From: Actinoplanes sichuanensis
Lineage (GTDB): Bacteria > Actinomycetota > Actinomycetes > Mycobacteriales > Micromonosporaceae
Direction of reading: 5' to 3'
Assembly: GCF_033097365.1 (NCBI RefSeq)
Contig: NZ_AP028461.1
Coordinates: forward strand, 1 to 64,000
DNA: 64,000 bases
Below, one piece after another: positions 1 through 8,199 of the stretch. The notes beneath the pieces are model-generated. The model had not been told where the DNA came from and ran no database searches. It saw nothing but the letters and a program-made list of their open reading frames with translations. The stretch's first letter is position 1. Each line of letters starts with the position of its first letter. A program made the translations under genes and the position numbers.

Positions 1-907
1 CCACCGTCGGCTGCCAGCGCCGCCGCAGAACCTCAGCCGTCCACGGCCGTCCGTCCGCCGTCGTGAACACCGGCTCCTCGGCAGCCTTGTCCTCGATCAG
101 GCAGGTGAACAACAGAACCGTCGAGGGCGCCAGGATGATCGTGCGCCGCGACCGCTTCGTCTTCGGCGAACCGAAACCACCGTCGCGCTGCAACGCCCGC
201 TCCACCCGCACCGACGGCTGCGCCGCGTCGAGATCCACGTCCTTGACGCGCAGACCCAGCAGCTCACCTTGCCGCATCCCGGTGCCCAGTGCCGCCAGCA
301 CCAAAGCCCGCAGATCCGGCGAGCAGGCGTCGGCGAGAACACGAGCATGCTCTACGGACAGAAACGCCGCCTCATACGGCGCCGGCCGCGGCAGACCGTT
401 GCCGGGTTGCCCCGGCGGACATTCCAGGGGGTTGTCGTCACGCCACCGCGGTACGGCGTCGCGCATCACCTGGCTCAGCACCAGCCAGTGCTTGCGCACC
501 CCGGCCGGAGCCAGCTCCCGCGCCAGGTCGGCTTTCCAGGGATCCAGATGGTCGTACCGGGTGATGTCACCGACGTGCAGATCACCTAGATCACGTACGA
601 CGCGGTAACGCAGCAGCCGCGCATACTCGGCGTGCGTGGCGGGGGACAGATCCACCTTGAGCCGGACCCAGCGTTCGATCCAGTCCCGCAGCAGCGGCGT
701 CTTCTTGCGTGCCGGCGCCCGGGCGCAGTCCGGGTCGATGGCCGCATACACCTGGCCGCTGTCTACCTGATGCTGGTGGACCTCGACGTACAGCTTCGCC
801 GCGAGCGCCTTGCGGTCCGACGGGCCACGGAACGTGCAGCACATCAGCCGTCCCGCCTTCCGCCAGCGCAGACAATACGAACTTCCTCGTGCAGTCATGT
901 GTGCCAT
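1..907 (-). CDS. Tyrosine recombinase/integrase, C-terminus cut by window edge
   Basis: Site-specific DNA recombinase of the phage-integrase (tyrosine recombinase) family. The frame is open from an ATG at 907 to the left edge, giving 302 residues. Residues 70-160 form an SAM-like core-binding domain (PLLRDWIERW). The catalytic domain starts near residue 185, with the first catalytic Arg in LGTGMRQGELLGLRVKDVD (R212) and the beta-strand Lys in GFGSPKTKRSRR (K249). The HxxR and Tyr boxes lie beyond the edge. Other in-frame starts are an ATG at 946 and one at 898. Its own element cannot be placed from this window. Confidence 0.85.
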   Translation of the reverse strand, partial: MAHMTARGSSYCLRWRKAGRLMCCTFRGPSDRKALAAKLYVEVHQHQVDSGQVYAAIDPDCARAPARKKTPLLRDWIERWVRLKVDLSPATHAEYARLLRYRVVRDLGDLHVGDITRYDHLDPWKADLARELAPAGVRKHWLVLSQVMRDAVPRWRDDNPLECPPGQPGNGLPRPAPYEAAFLSVEHARVLADACSPDLRALVLAALGTGMRQGELLGLRVKDVDLDAAQPSVRVERALQRDGGFGSPKTKRSRRTIILAPSTVLLFTCLIEDKAAEEPVFTTADGRPWTAEVLRRRWQPTV

Positions 908-1140
908 GACTTGAGCGTCTCTCGCCTGGCAGGCCGTGGTGTACATCGATCAGGGTGCGTCGATCGTTATGGTGACCGTGACGACCGCTATCCAGTGACC
1001 TCTGGCCACGGCCAGAGCAAGGGATGCTGTCGCCCATACGAGTGCAGGCCGGTGCGCGGGTCTGGCTGTATCAGCCGTGTCGCTGCTCGGCGACAGTGCG
1101 GTCGGCGGCTCACTGGGTCGAGCTGGGTGAAGTCGTCATC

Positions 1141-1300
1141 GATTCAGACTGCTGGGCGTCGGCGAGCCACCGTTCGATGTGGTCGCGTTTCCACAGGTAG
1201 CCGTCGGGTGGCTGGTAGTGATCGGCAGGCGGGGTGCCTCGACTTGTTGGACCAGTCGCCGTGGTGGACCTCGTCGCCGAGAGGCTTCCGTGACCTTTCG
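1141..1300 (-). pseudogene. Possible helix-turn-helix/excisionase-like remnant
   Basis: The minus strand reads PPDGYLWKRDHIERWLADAQ, which resembles the end of small MerR/excisionase-type DNA-binding proteins where a Trp-Arg segment precedes IExW. No start codon with a ribosome binding site and no full helix-turn-helix could be followed upstream without changing frame, so it looks like a decayed fragment. Its position between an integrase and the XRE-peptidase-PIN operon would suit an excisionase. Weak call. Confidence 0.25.
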
Positions 1301-1313
1301 ACGTGCCGCTTCC

Positions 1314-1940
1314 TTATTGCGGTCCAGCCTTCCACCGAATTGTGGTCAGCAATCCGGTCTTCTCGATGGGCGGCAGTCCGTCATCAAGGTCACGCAGACG
1401 CTGATAGATGTCTCGCATGTCCCTCTTGTCGGCGATGTGCGTGGTGCCGGCGGCCCGCTCCAACACCGTGAGAGTGCTGACCAGCCGGATTGATCCCACA
1501 GTTTCGTCAGTCGTCCGCATCCGGTCAAGGCGGTACTTTTCACTCGTGGCGGTCTTCGCCCCGCGACCGTCATCAATCAGAACGATCACCTCGGCGCCGG
1601 TCTCCGCGGCCACGACAGCGTGTGCGATCACCATGGTCTCGCCCAGGTCCTTGGACTGCTTGACCCGATCCTGCATAGGCTGAGCAGTGATGCGGTGGAC
1701 GACCCGAGCCAGTTCGTCAGTCGGGTCATCGCTGAGGACTTCGATGTATGTCGGCGTCAACCTCTTCCACGCCACTTCCGCAGCCTGGAAACGCCCGTCC
1801 TGAGCAGCCTTGCGCAGTACCTCCTCCTGTACGGCCTCCGGAGCGCTCAGCTTGCCCAGCACGCCGATGAGTAGCTTGGCTTTGTTGATCGACAGGAAGT
1901 TCAAAGCCGGACCGGCGTCGATGATGGGCCGCTGCGTCAT
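1314..1940 (-). CDS. PIN-domain-like protein, third gene of XRE-IrrE-PIN operon
   Basis: 208 residues. The N-terminus IIDAGPALNFLS has the first acidic residue (D8) and small-residue pattern of PIN-type nucleases. A second acidic patch, VLIDDGRGAK, falls near residue 122, where PIN domains place their later metal ligands. The ATG overlaps the stop of the peptidase gene upstream (ATGA-type overlap), so translation is coupled. PIN proteins are often RNases and toxins. Association with an XRE regulator and a COG2856 peptidase is a recurring prokaryotic trio, and the inferred role is an effector released or controlled by them. No RNase activity is shown by sequence alone. Confidence 0.65.
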   Translation of the reverse strand: MTQRPIIDAGPALNFLSINKAKLLIGVLGKLSAPEAVQEEVLRKAAQDGRFQAAEVAWKRLTPTYIEVLSDDPTDELARVVHRITAQPMQDRVKQSKDLGETMVIAHAVVAAETGAEVIVLIDDGRGAKTATSEKYRLDRMRTTDETVGSIRLVSTLTVLERAAGTTHIADKRDMRDIYQRLRDLDDGLPPIEKTGLLTTIRWKAGPQ

Positions 1941-2812
1941 CAGTGCTCCGGCCGCGGGTCGGCTGGCTCATTCACCGCATCGAGTACGTCGTCCAGAGCC
2001 GCGAGATCCACCTCCACGGCCGGAAGGTCGCTGGCTTCAGCCCAAACAACCGGACGCTGAACAGGCCAAATGTTGGCATCCCGCAATTCCGCGGCGACGG
2101 TGTCAACAGGAACCGCCCGCAGGGTGGCAATGGCTTGCACGGAGAGCACGCCCTCCGTGTAGCCCTTTATCGCACGCGCCAGCAGCCGCTGCGGTGCCCG
2201 CCGCTGATTCGCATCAGCTTCCAGTGCCCGGTACTGGTCACTCCAGCCGAAGCGCACCGCCAGCTGAGGAGCTGACATCGCCATCCACTGCTGCTTGGTG
2301 GCGGCATCGATGAAGCCCGCCTGCTCCAAAGCGATCGCGGCGATGGCCGGCGACACCAAAAACCGCTGGACGACCGCCGACAGATCACCGAGACCAGGCT
2401 GTGACAGATCGCCGAGGAACTCCCGCAGCCCTTGCGGAGGCAGCAGAAGATGCCGGGCGAAGGCGTCAGCACGGCTCTCGGCCGGTGACCGCTCGCTCCA
2501 GTCACATTCGCTGTTGTCGGCCCAGTCATCGAACTCGACGTGGCCCAGTTCGTGCGCGAGACTGCTGCGTTGCCGCATGGGGCTCCTGCTGCGTGCTACC
2601 CCGATGAACACGGCACCGCGCTGAGGGTCACGCATTGCCAGGCCATGCTCATCGGGGCCCGCGTCCAGGACCGCCACATCGATGCCCGCAGTCTGCTCGA
2701 TCAGCGCCACGAGGTCACCTAACGGCTGCCACCCCAAACGATGTTGCCGCCGGAACCTCTCGGCGCCTGCGCGGCCTTCGGCTTCGGCGTTCACCGTTGA
2801 CACCGCCATCAC
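1940..2812 (-). CDS. ImmA/IrrE-family metallopeptidase
   Basis: 290 residues. Zinc-protease motif HELGH at residues 87-91 (SSLAHELGHVEFDDW) in the setting typical of the COG2856/DUF955 family. Members such as ImmA and IrrE cleave XRE-type repressors. A helical C-terminal half continues to the end and includes a second helix-rich segment (QQWMAMSAPQLAVRFGWS) that may bind DNA. The start overlaps the stop of the XRE gene by 4 bp, and its stop overlaps the PIN gene start, making a tightly coupled three-gene operon. The likely substrate is the XRE protein encoded just upstream, by analogy. Confidence 0.85.
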   Translation of the reverse strand: MMAVSTVNAEAEGRAGAERFRRQHRLGWQPLGDLVALIEQTAGIDVAVLDAGPDEHGLAMRDPQRGAVFIGVARSRSPMRQRSSLAHELGHVEFDDWADNSECDWSERSPAESRADAFARHLLLPPQGLREFLGDLSQPGLGDLSAVVQRFLVSPAIAAIALEQAGFIDAATKQQWMAMSAPQLAVRFGWSDQYRALEADANQRRAPQRLLARAIKGYTEGVLSVQAIATLRAVPVDTVAAELRDANIWPVQRPVVWAEASDLPAVEVDLAALDDVLDAVNEPADPRPEH

Positions 2813-3147
2813 ACGGAGGCCGCGATGGCTTGCTCGTCCAGGTAGTCGTCGAGCTCCAGGAAACGCAGCAACGCCTCACGCATGTCCTGCATGCCGGAGC
2901 CGTTAGTGGCTCGGGCCGCGCACTGCACCCGGCCAGCCACCGTGCTGGTGCCGGTGAGCTGGGCGACCGTACGCCCCGTGGCCCACGCGATCGACACGAT
3001 CTCCGGTAGTTTTGCTACGCGATCGCCGGAGATGATCCGCGACAACGTCGATTGGGACAGGCCGGTAGCGTCCGCCAACGCGCGCTGGCTCAGGTCTGCC
3101 GCCATGCGAGCCTGCTCTATCAAAGTCCCGACGTGAGTGGTTGTCAT
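2809..3147 (-). CDS. XRE-family transcriptional regulator
   Basis: 112 residues from the ATG at 3147, which has a GGGGA-type ribosome binding site upstream. An alternative ATG at 3162 lacks one and lies against the operator. The helix-turn-helix is at about residues 17-50 (DLSQRALADATGLSQSTLSRIISG). It is followed by a short linker region that could carry the peptidase cleavage site. First gene of the operon with ImmA/IrrE and PIN. Likely an autorepressor acting on the inverted repeat directly upstream. Confidence 0.85.
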   Translation of the reverse strand: MTTTHVGTLIEQARMAADLSQRALADATGLSQSTLSRIISGDRVAKLPEIVSIAWATGRTVAQLTGTSTVAGRVQCAARATNGSGMQDMREALLRFLELDDYLDEQAIAASV

Positions 3148-3163
3148 GACCGCCGTCCCCATG

Positions 3164-3194
3164 ACTGAATCATGATTGGTTCTTGTGATTCAGT
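3164..3194. promoter_or_regulatory. Perfect 9-bp inverted repeat, putative operator of XRE operon
   Basis: ACTGAATCA (3164-3172) and its exact reverse complement TGATTCAGT (3186-3194) are separated by 13 bp. They lie 17 bp upstream of the XRE start in the leader of that minus-strand operon. Size and symmetry suit binding by a dimeric XRE repressor. Binding itself is inferred. Confidence 0.6.
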
Positions 3195-3271
3195 CTACGG
3201 GATTCGCTCCAGCGAAGCCATCAGAGACTCACCACCCGTCCACGAAGCCGACAATTGACGCGGTACCGCCT

Positions 3272-4420
3272 CTATCGGGCGCGTTCCACCAGATGATCCA
3301 GAACACCCACCGTCAGCTGCGCGAGATCGTCCCGGGTGAGTTCCGTAGCGTCGGCTCGCAGCTGAGTCGCCAACCGCAGACCACGATCATGAAAGAACAC
3401 CGGATGCCGCCGACGCGGCTTCTCACCCGCGGCGAGCCGGGCACGCCAAGCAGCCAAAATCTCCGGCGCCGGCCGATGAGCAAGACCGTCGTTCTCCTCG
3501 GCGCTCAACGCGGCCGCAAGTCGGCCGCGCCCCTGATCGATCAACGCCATGCGCACCGCGCTCAGCACCATCGCCGGTTGCAGCTGTACGGCCAAGTCAT
3601 GCGCCTCCAGCAGCGCCGACTGCCCATTACCAACCACATCCACACACGGGCGAACCAGCCAACGGCTCGCAGCCCCACGACCCTCACAGCGCACGTCCAC
3701 GGCGACCCAGGCGTCATCGGATCCGTGCGGATGCCGGCGCCACGCCATGAACATGGGGTTGCCCCCGCTGGTGCGATAGGCGCCAGCCATACTGCCGTCG
3801 CCGAAAGCGCGAAGCTGTACGTCGACCGCGGAGGCGGTGCGTCGACTCACCAGATCCGGCACGTACCAACCGGTGACCTTGCCCATCACGTCGTCTGCTT
3901 CGGCATCCCACGTCCGCAGCACGTCCGCGATCTCACCCGCGAGCCAGACAGCATGCGGATCCCTGGACGTCTTCCAGGTGCCGAACACCTCGATCAGACT
4001 CAGCGCCTGCCAGGGCGCTTCAGGGGCGCTCAGCTCAATATCGAGACTGCAATAGAAGCGTCGCGGCGTAGGTGTGAAACCATCGGCCCACGCGTTGTAC
4101 CGGTCGAGTTGGTCGCCGTGAACGTCCGAGGCGCCCTTCATTTCCAGCACCGCGACCGGGCGAGATTCAGGTTGCCGACGTAGTACCAGATCGAGCCGGC
4201 CTTTCCCGGCGCCAGCTTGAACCTCGCGCTGGCAAGTGTAGGTCCCCGTATCGAGACCCAGCACGCCCAACAACGGCTCCGGATCCATCTCGAACAGCAA
4301 CGCAAGCAAGTCGCTGGCAGAATTCTCATGCGCGACCAGGCGCCCGAGGGCGTTGCGACGACGTTCGCTCGTGTCCACCACCCGATGATTGTCCGTGAGG
4401 AATCTGTCCTCGGACTGCAC
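3272..4420 (-). CDS. PD-(D/E)XK nuclease-superfamily protein
   Basis: 382 residues, no named family recognised. The N-terminal third carries a restriction-endonuclease-like core: AGKGRLDLVLRR supplies the Asp, and PVAVLEMKGASD supplies E-x-K on the following strand, at about residues 70-100. A downstream amphipathic stretch (GDQLDRYNAWADGF) resembles the helix after the core in PDDEXK proteins. The C-terminal 200 residues are uncharacterised and basic near the end (GEKPRRRHPVFF). It lies 86 bp downstream of a second PDDEXK gene in the same direction, so the two may act together. A role in defence against foreign DNA is inferred from fold and neighbours. Confidence 0.7.
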   Translation of the reverse strand: MQSEDRFLTDNHRVVDTSERRRNALGRLVAHENSASDLLALLFEMDPEPLLGVLGLDTGTYTCQREVQAGAGKGRLDLVLRRQPESRPVAVLEMKGASDVHGDQLDRYNAWADGFTPTPRRFYCSLDIELSAPEAPWQALSLIEVFGTWKTSRDPHAVWLAGEIADVLRTWDAEADDVMGKVTGWYVPDLVSRRTASAVDVQLRAFGDGSMAGAYRTSGGNPMFMAWRRHPHGSDDAWVAVDVRCEGRGAASRWLVRPCVDVVGNGQSALLEAHDLAVQLQPAMVLSAVRMALIDQGRGRLAAALSAEENDGLAHRPAPEILAAWRARLAAGEKPRRRHPVFFHDRGLRLATQLRADATELTRDDLAQLTVGVLDHLVERAR

Positions 4421-4506
4421 TGCACGGATACTGTCACCGGCGTATCAACTACGCGCCGAGACTTTGGTTCACCGACGAGCCCGCATCCACGACGACGGTG
4501 CAGACG

Positions 4507-5853
4507 TCACCGGCTATTGAGCGACACCGATAGCAGGCAACCGTCCGGCGCGGTGGCCGCGACAATATTTGTCTCGGCCTCGACCGCCCGGCCTTCGACC
4601 AGTCCTTGGCCGCGGGCAGAGCGATGCTGCCGGTAGGCGGCGCGCCGCTGTGCTGAACCGTCAGCATGGTAGGCGTCGGTGGAAGACAAGAATTCCTCGG
4701 CAACCCCGGTCCGCACGGTGATGATCTCGTTGCCGAACGCGACCCGGGTGGTCTCACAACGGAAGCCAGCACCGTCCGCCTCGACAGTTTCCCGCTGCGC
4801 GAGCACGCCACGGGTTACCTCGCTGGCCTGCCGCAGGTTCTCGCCGACAACGGGAAGTCCCGCAAAGGCGTGCAGCCTGACCTGGTCGAGGTAGAAGGAC
4901 TCTGCGTCAACATCCTCCTGCTCGACGTCAACGGCGAACCGTGGCGTCTGCAAGCCCGGGAACTCGACCGGCCGGACGGCCTCACGTTTTTGAACAACCT
5001 CGAAGGCCCGCAGACGCTCGGCCTCGTCAGGTTCGGGAACTTCGACGGCGTACGCCCTCAAGCGCTTGCCTCGCAGTTCGGTCCCGATGACGATACGGCG
5101 CATCTTCACACCGTGGATCGGGGCCGGAACCAGAACCTGAGCCACGCCGCGCGCCATCTGCTTGATGCAGGCGGTTTTGCCCGAGGTGGTGCCTTTGACC
5201 TCGACCACGACGACTTCCGACACCTGGCCGCCGTCTTCGCGGTACCAGAAGTAGTCCGGCTTGTGCGACGGCAAGGCGGCCATGTCGAAACGCAGCACCG
5301 GGTCGTACTCCACCGCATCGGCGTCAACGACCCGGCTCGGGTTGGGCAGAATGTACCGCTCGATGATGTCGCCGGCGAGCGCGATGCCGAAGCTCTCCGA
5401 TAGCAGCGTTCGCTGGTGGGAGCGCACCTCATCAGTCAGGTCGGACAACTGCAGGTCCGGGCGGACATCAGAGAACGCCCACAGGTAGCGGATGATTGCC
5501 CAGCGGCTGGCCGTGTGCAGCGCAGTCAGCCCAGGCAGCCCGGCCGCGCCAATGCGATGCAACCCGGGCAGTGCACTGGTGAGCCGGCCAAGACCGAGCA
5601 GCAGGTTCAAGGGCGAGACGTCCTCGCGCGTTGCCAGTCCGCTCAGTTCGGCAACGGGCCGGACTTCAGCGTCGACCTTCTCGGTCAACGCGGCCTGGAC
5701 CTTGGCGGCCAGTATGTCGCTCGATTCCAGCGTGTACCGGCCGGTAGTCCACAGGCCGAGCGGCAAGTTCATCGCTGGAATCATCGACATCGTCAGATCA
5801 TCGCACCGAGCGGTGCCGGGCAATGACCGCCATGCGTGCACGATGGCGCTCAC
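4507..5853 (-). CDS. PD-(D/E)XK nuclease-like protein
   Basis: 448 residues, family not recognised. A restriction-endonuclease-like motif is visible at about residues 200-225: HKPDYFWYREDG gives the Asp and VVVVEVKGTTSGK gives E-x-K. The preceding 190 residues are helical with no known domain. The C-terminal 170 residues are also unassigned. Several in-frame starts exist; an internal ATG at 5790 is an alternative to the one at 5853. It is the first gene of the likely two-gene unit with the nuclease-like gene at 3272-4420. Probable DNA nuclease, possibly one half of a restriction or plasmid-defence pair (inferred). Confidence 0.65.
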   Translation of the reverse strand: MSAIVHAWRSLPGTARCDDLTMSMIPAMNLPLGLWTTGRYTLESSDILAAKVQAALTEKVDAEVRPVAELSGLATREDVSPLNLLLGLGRLTSALPGLHRIGAAGLPGLTALHTASRWAIIRYLWAFSDVRPDLQLSDLTDEVRSHQRTLLSESFGIALAGDIIERYILPNPSRVVDADAVEYDPVLRFDMAALPSHKPDYFWYREDGGQVSEVVVVEVKGTTSGKTACIKQMARGVAQVLVPAPIHGVKMRRIVIGTELRGKRLRAYAVEVPEPDEAERLRAFEVVQKREAVRPVEFPGLQTPRFAVDVEQEDVDAESFYLDQVRLHAFAGLPVVGENLRQASEVTRGVLAQRETVEADGAGFRCETTRVAFGNEIITVRTGVAEEFLSSTDAYHADGSAQRRAAYRQHRSARGQGLVEGRAVEAETNIVAATAPDGCLLSVSLNSR

Positions 5854-5950
5854 TCACGTGGATGATCAACCGCGGACTTCGGCAGCATCGGTGAACGACG
5901 CGTGATCCGCGCAGCCGGGTTGCGGGCCCGCAATCCCACTGCGGGTCGCC

Positions 5951-6329
5951 TCAGCTCTTCGGGTGCAGCGGGATGCCGAGCAGGGCCTCCATCCGCGCGA
6001 TCGTGCCCGCCGGCTCCTCCGCCAAGATCGTGGCGATGCCGACATTTTCGGCAGGTGCAAGGTTGCGGGCGGTGTCGTCGACGAACACGCACGCCTCACC
6101 GGGCAACTCCATCAGGTCAAGCATGATTGAGTAGATCTCCGGGTCGGGTTTGCGCATCTTGTAGTGCTCGGAGATCAGCACCGTGTCGTAGAGCCGGTCG
6201 AAGTCGTAGCCGGCGTAAACGTCGTACGGCTCGGTGCCGAGGCTGTTGGAGAAGATGCCCACCCTGATCCCGGCGGCACGGGCGGCTTGGGCTGCGGCGA
6301 TGACCGACGGCTGCGGGTGCAGGTCCTGA
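5951..6329 (-). pseudogene. HAD-family hydrolase, C-terminal part, separated by IS5 insertion
   Basis: C-terminal half of a haloacid-dehalogenase-like phosphatase. It reads DLHPQPSVIAAAQAARAAG, then VGIFSNSLG (motif II Ser), MRKPDPEIY (motif III Lys) and ACVFVDDTARN (motif IV Asp pair). It was continuous with 7748-7997 before the IS5-family element entered. Removing the element and one TGA target copy restores the reading ...GRVLQ-DLHPQP... The N-terminal part also carries a one-base frameshift, so the gene is broken twice. Confidence 0.85.
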
Positions 6330-6477
6330 GAGGGCGGTTCGGGATTCTTCAGGGTGATCTATACGTTGAGTCCGTTTGGAGATCGTTCTGCGGGTTCGCT
6401 GTAGATAGTGATCACTCGATGGCGTGAAAGATGAATCACGGTCACGACCGGGTCGGTAGCTGCAGCGTTGGCCGGTC

Positions 6478-7308
6478 ATGGGTGATCGAAAGCCGTACCC
6501 CAGCGATGTGACCGACGCGCAGTGGGCGTTGCTCGGCCCGTTCCTGGAAGCCTGGCGGGCCAAACGCGTTTCGGTAGCCGGCCGCACCGGTGACCATGAT
6601 CTGCGGGAGATCGTGAACGCGATCCTCTACCAGACCCGCACCGGCTGCCAGTGGGCGTATCTGCCGCACGACCTGCCGCAGAAGTCCGCGACCTACTACT
6701 ACTTCGCGTTGTGGCGTGACGACGGCACCGACCAGGTGATCCACGACCTGCTGCGCTGCCAGACCAGAGAACGAGCCGGCCGCCGCGAGGACCCGACCGC
6801 GGTGGCGGTCGACACCCAGTCGGTCCGGGCCGCGAACCACGTGCCTGCGGCCACGACCGGCAAGGACGCCGGCAAGAAGGTGCCCGGCCGCAAACGCGGG
6901 CTGGCGGTGGACGCTCTCGGCCTGATCATCGCGGTGGTGGTCACCGCCGCGTCGGTCACCGACAACGCGATCGGCATCCGACTTCTCGACAAGGTCGCCG
7001 AGCACACCCCGACAGTGACCGTGGCCTGGGTAGACGCCGGGTTCAAGCAGGACGTCGGCGTGCACGGCGCGGTTCTGGGCATCGACGTCGAGGTCGTGAA
7101 GCGATCCGACACCCGGCCCGGGTTCGTGCCGGTCAAGAAGCGGTGGATCGTCGAGCAGGTCTACGGCACCCTGATGCTGCACCGCCGCCTGGCCCGCGAG
7201 TACGAGAGCCGACCGGAATCAGCGGTGTCACGGACATTGTGGGCGTCGATAGCCGGCATGGTCCGCCGGCTGACCGGTACCAACACCCCGACCTGGCGAA
7301 ACGTGTAA
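6478..7308 (+). CDS. IS5-family DDE transposase
   Basis: 276 residues, full length for this group. An N-terminal DUF4096-like region (YPSDVTDAQWALLGPFL) precedes the DDE catalytic domain, with D112 (VAVDTQSV), D186 (AWVDAGF) and E226 (RWIVEQVYG). It cuts and rejoins the ends of the surrounding element. Frame and all three catalytic acids are intact, so the element may still be active. A short second gene follows 11 bp downstream. Confidence 0.95.
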   Translation: MGDRKPYPSDVTDAQWALLGPFLEAWRAKRVSVAGRTGDHDLREIVNAILYQTRTGCQWAYLPHDLPQKSATYYYFALWRDDGTDQVIHDLLRCQTRERAGRREDPTAVAVDTQSVRAANHVPAATTGKDAGKKVPGRKRGLAVDALGLIIAVVVTAASVTDNAIGIRLLDKVAEHTPTVTVAWVDAGFKQDVGVHGAVLGIDVEVVKRSDTRPGFVPVKKRWIVEQVYGTLMLHRRLAREYESRPESAVSRTLWASIAGMVRRLTGTNTPTWRNV

Positions 7309-7319
7309 AGGACCGCCCG

Positions 7320-7727
7320 GTGCACCTCGACACGATCCTCACCCTGATCAGCGAACGCGAGACCACCGCGACCACCACCGCCGGACGGCTACGCGAGCAG
7401 ATCGGCCTGCTATCAGCCGAACTCAGCCGCATCGATCGTGAGCTGGCCGATCTGGCGACCACCCGCAGCATGCTGCAGCACCTCGCCACGACCGAGTTCA
7501 CCGCCGACGATCCCACCATCGTCAGCTCCGCCTACCAGCAGATCCTCGCGGTCCTGGGCACGGCGACCGCCGGGATGCGGGCCAAGGACGTCTGCCTCGC
7601 CCTCGACATCGAACCCCTCCCGAAGAACATCGAAGGCGTCCGAGCGAAGCTGAAACGCCTGGTCAGCCGTGAGGTCGTAATAGAGGACCAGCCCGGACTC
7701 TTCACCCTGATCCAGAAACGGACCTAA
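7320..7727 (+). CDS. IS-borne accessory protein, coiled coil plus winged-helix-like tail
   Basis: 135 residues from a GTG at 7320, with AAAGGA just upstream. The N-terminal half is a heptad-rich helix (TTAGRLREQIGLLSAELSRI). The C-terminal half (AKDVCLALDIEPLPKN, then VRAKLKRLVSREVV) looks like a small winged-helix fold. It lies inside the insertion sequence after the transposase and ends 17 bp before the right terminus. It may modulate transposition. The longer upstream reading in the same frame overlaps the transposase and lacks a ribosome binding site. Confidence 0.65.
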   Translation: MHLDTILTLISERETTATTTAGRLREQIGLLSAELSRIDRELADLATTRSMLQHLATTEFTADDPTIVSSAYQQILAVLGTATAGMRAKDVCLALDIEPLPKNIEGVRAKLKRLVSREVVIEDQPGLFTLIQKRT

Positions 7728-7747
7728 CCTCCCGGAACGCCCTCTGA

Positions 7748-7997
7748 AGGACCCGGCCCAGCAGGTTGGTGCCGTCGATACCGAGTAGAGCGCCGATCCG
7801 TTCATTCCATTGCTTTGGCTGATCGCCCCGCGTTCCAGATCCGCGTAGACAGCGGTGCCCTCAGGATGCTTGGCGATGATGGACAGCAACGTTCCCTCGG
7901 GCAGGCCGGCCCGCCGGTCGAAGCCGGCTGCGCAGGCGGGAATGCTCGTGGTCAGGACCCCGCCGAAGTCGAGGATCAGCCCGGCACGACGGCTCAT
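7748..7997 (-). pseudogene. HAD-family hydrolase, N-terminal part, frameshifted
   Basis: Begins MSRRAGLILDFGGVLTTS with the HAD nucleophile motif (DFGGVLT). The reading stays good to LERGAISQS, then must shift by one base near 7812 to continue QWNERIGALLGIDGTNLLGRVLQ. A single base appears to be missing there. The rest of the protein lies beyond the IS5 element at 5951-6329. Either a true pseudogene mutation or a sequencing indel; the IS insertion alone already inactivates it. Confidence 0.85.
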
Positions 7998-8199
7998 ACA
8001 GTGCTCCCGGTGGTCTTGAGCAGGGTTTGGGTGTCGATCAAGTGCTCACCGGGGCTCCGTGTTCCCGTGGTTTGTGGCTCCCGGGCTGCGGTGTAGTGCG
8101 GTGACGCGGCGCAGATTCTCGCGGTGCTGGACCTGGACGATCAGAGCAAGGGGGCGGTGTGGTCGTCGTCGGAGGCGACCTCGTAACGGAGCTGCCAAG

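Larger units (their letters stand above)
6330..7744 (+). mobile_element. IS5-family insertion sequence, complete, with TIRs and TGA target duplication
   Basis: The left end (6330) reads GAGGGCGGTTCGGGA and the right end, read inwards from 7744, GAGGGCGTTCCGGGA: 13 of 15 bases match. The triplet TGA flanks both ends (6327-6329 and 7745-7747). A 3-bp duplication of TNA type is known for several IS5 subgroups. The element carries a DDE transposase and a downstream second gene, and interrupts a HAD hydrolase gene. Confidence 0.9.

Noticed and set aside
7413..7747. Continuation of the HAD frame to 7413
   Set aside because: After the frameshift near 7812 the reading leaves HAD sequence and enters the IS on the antisense strand.
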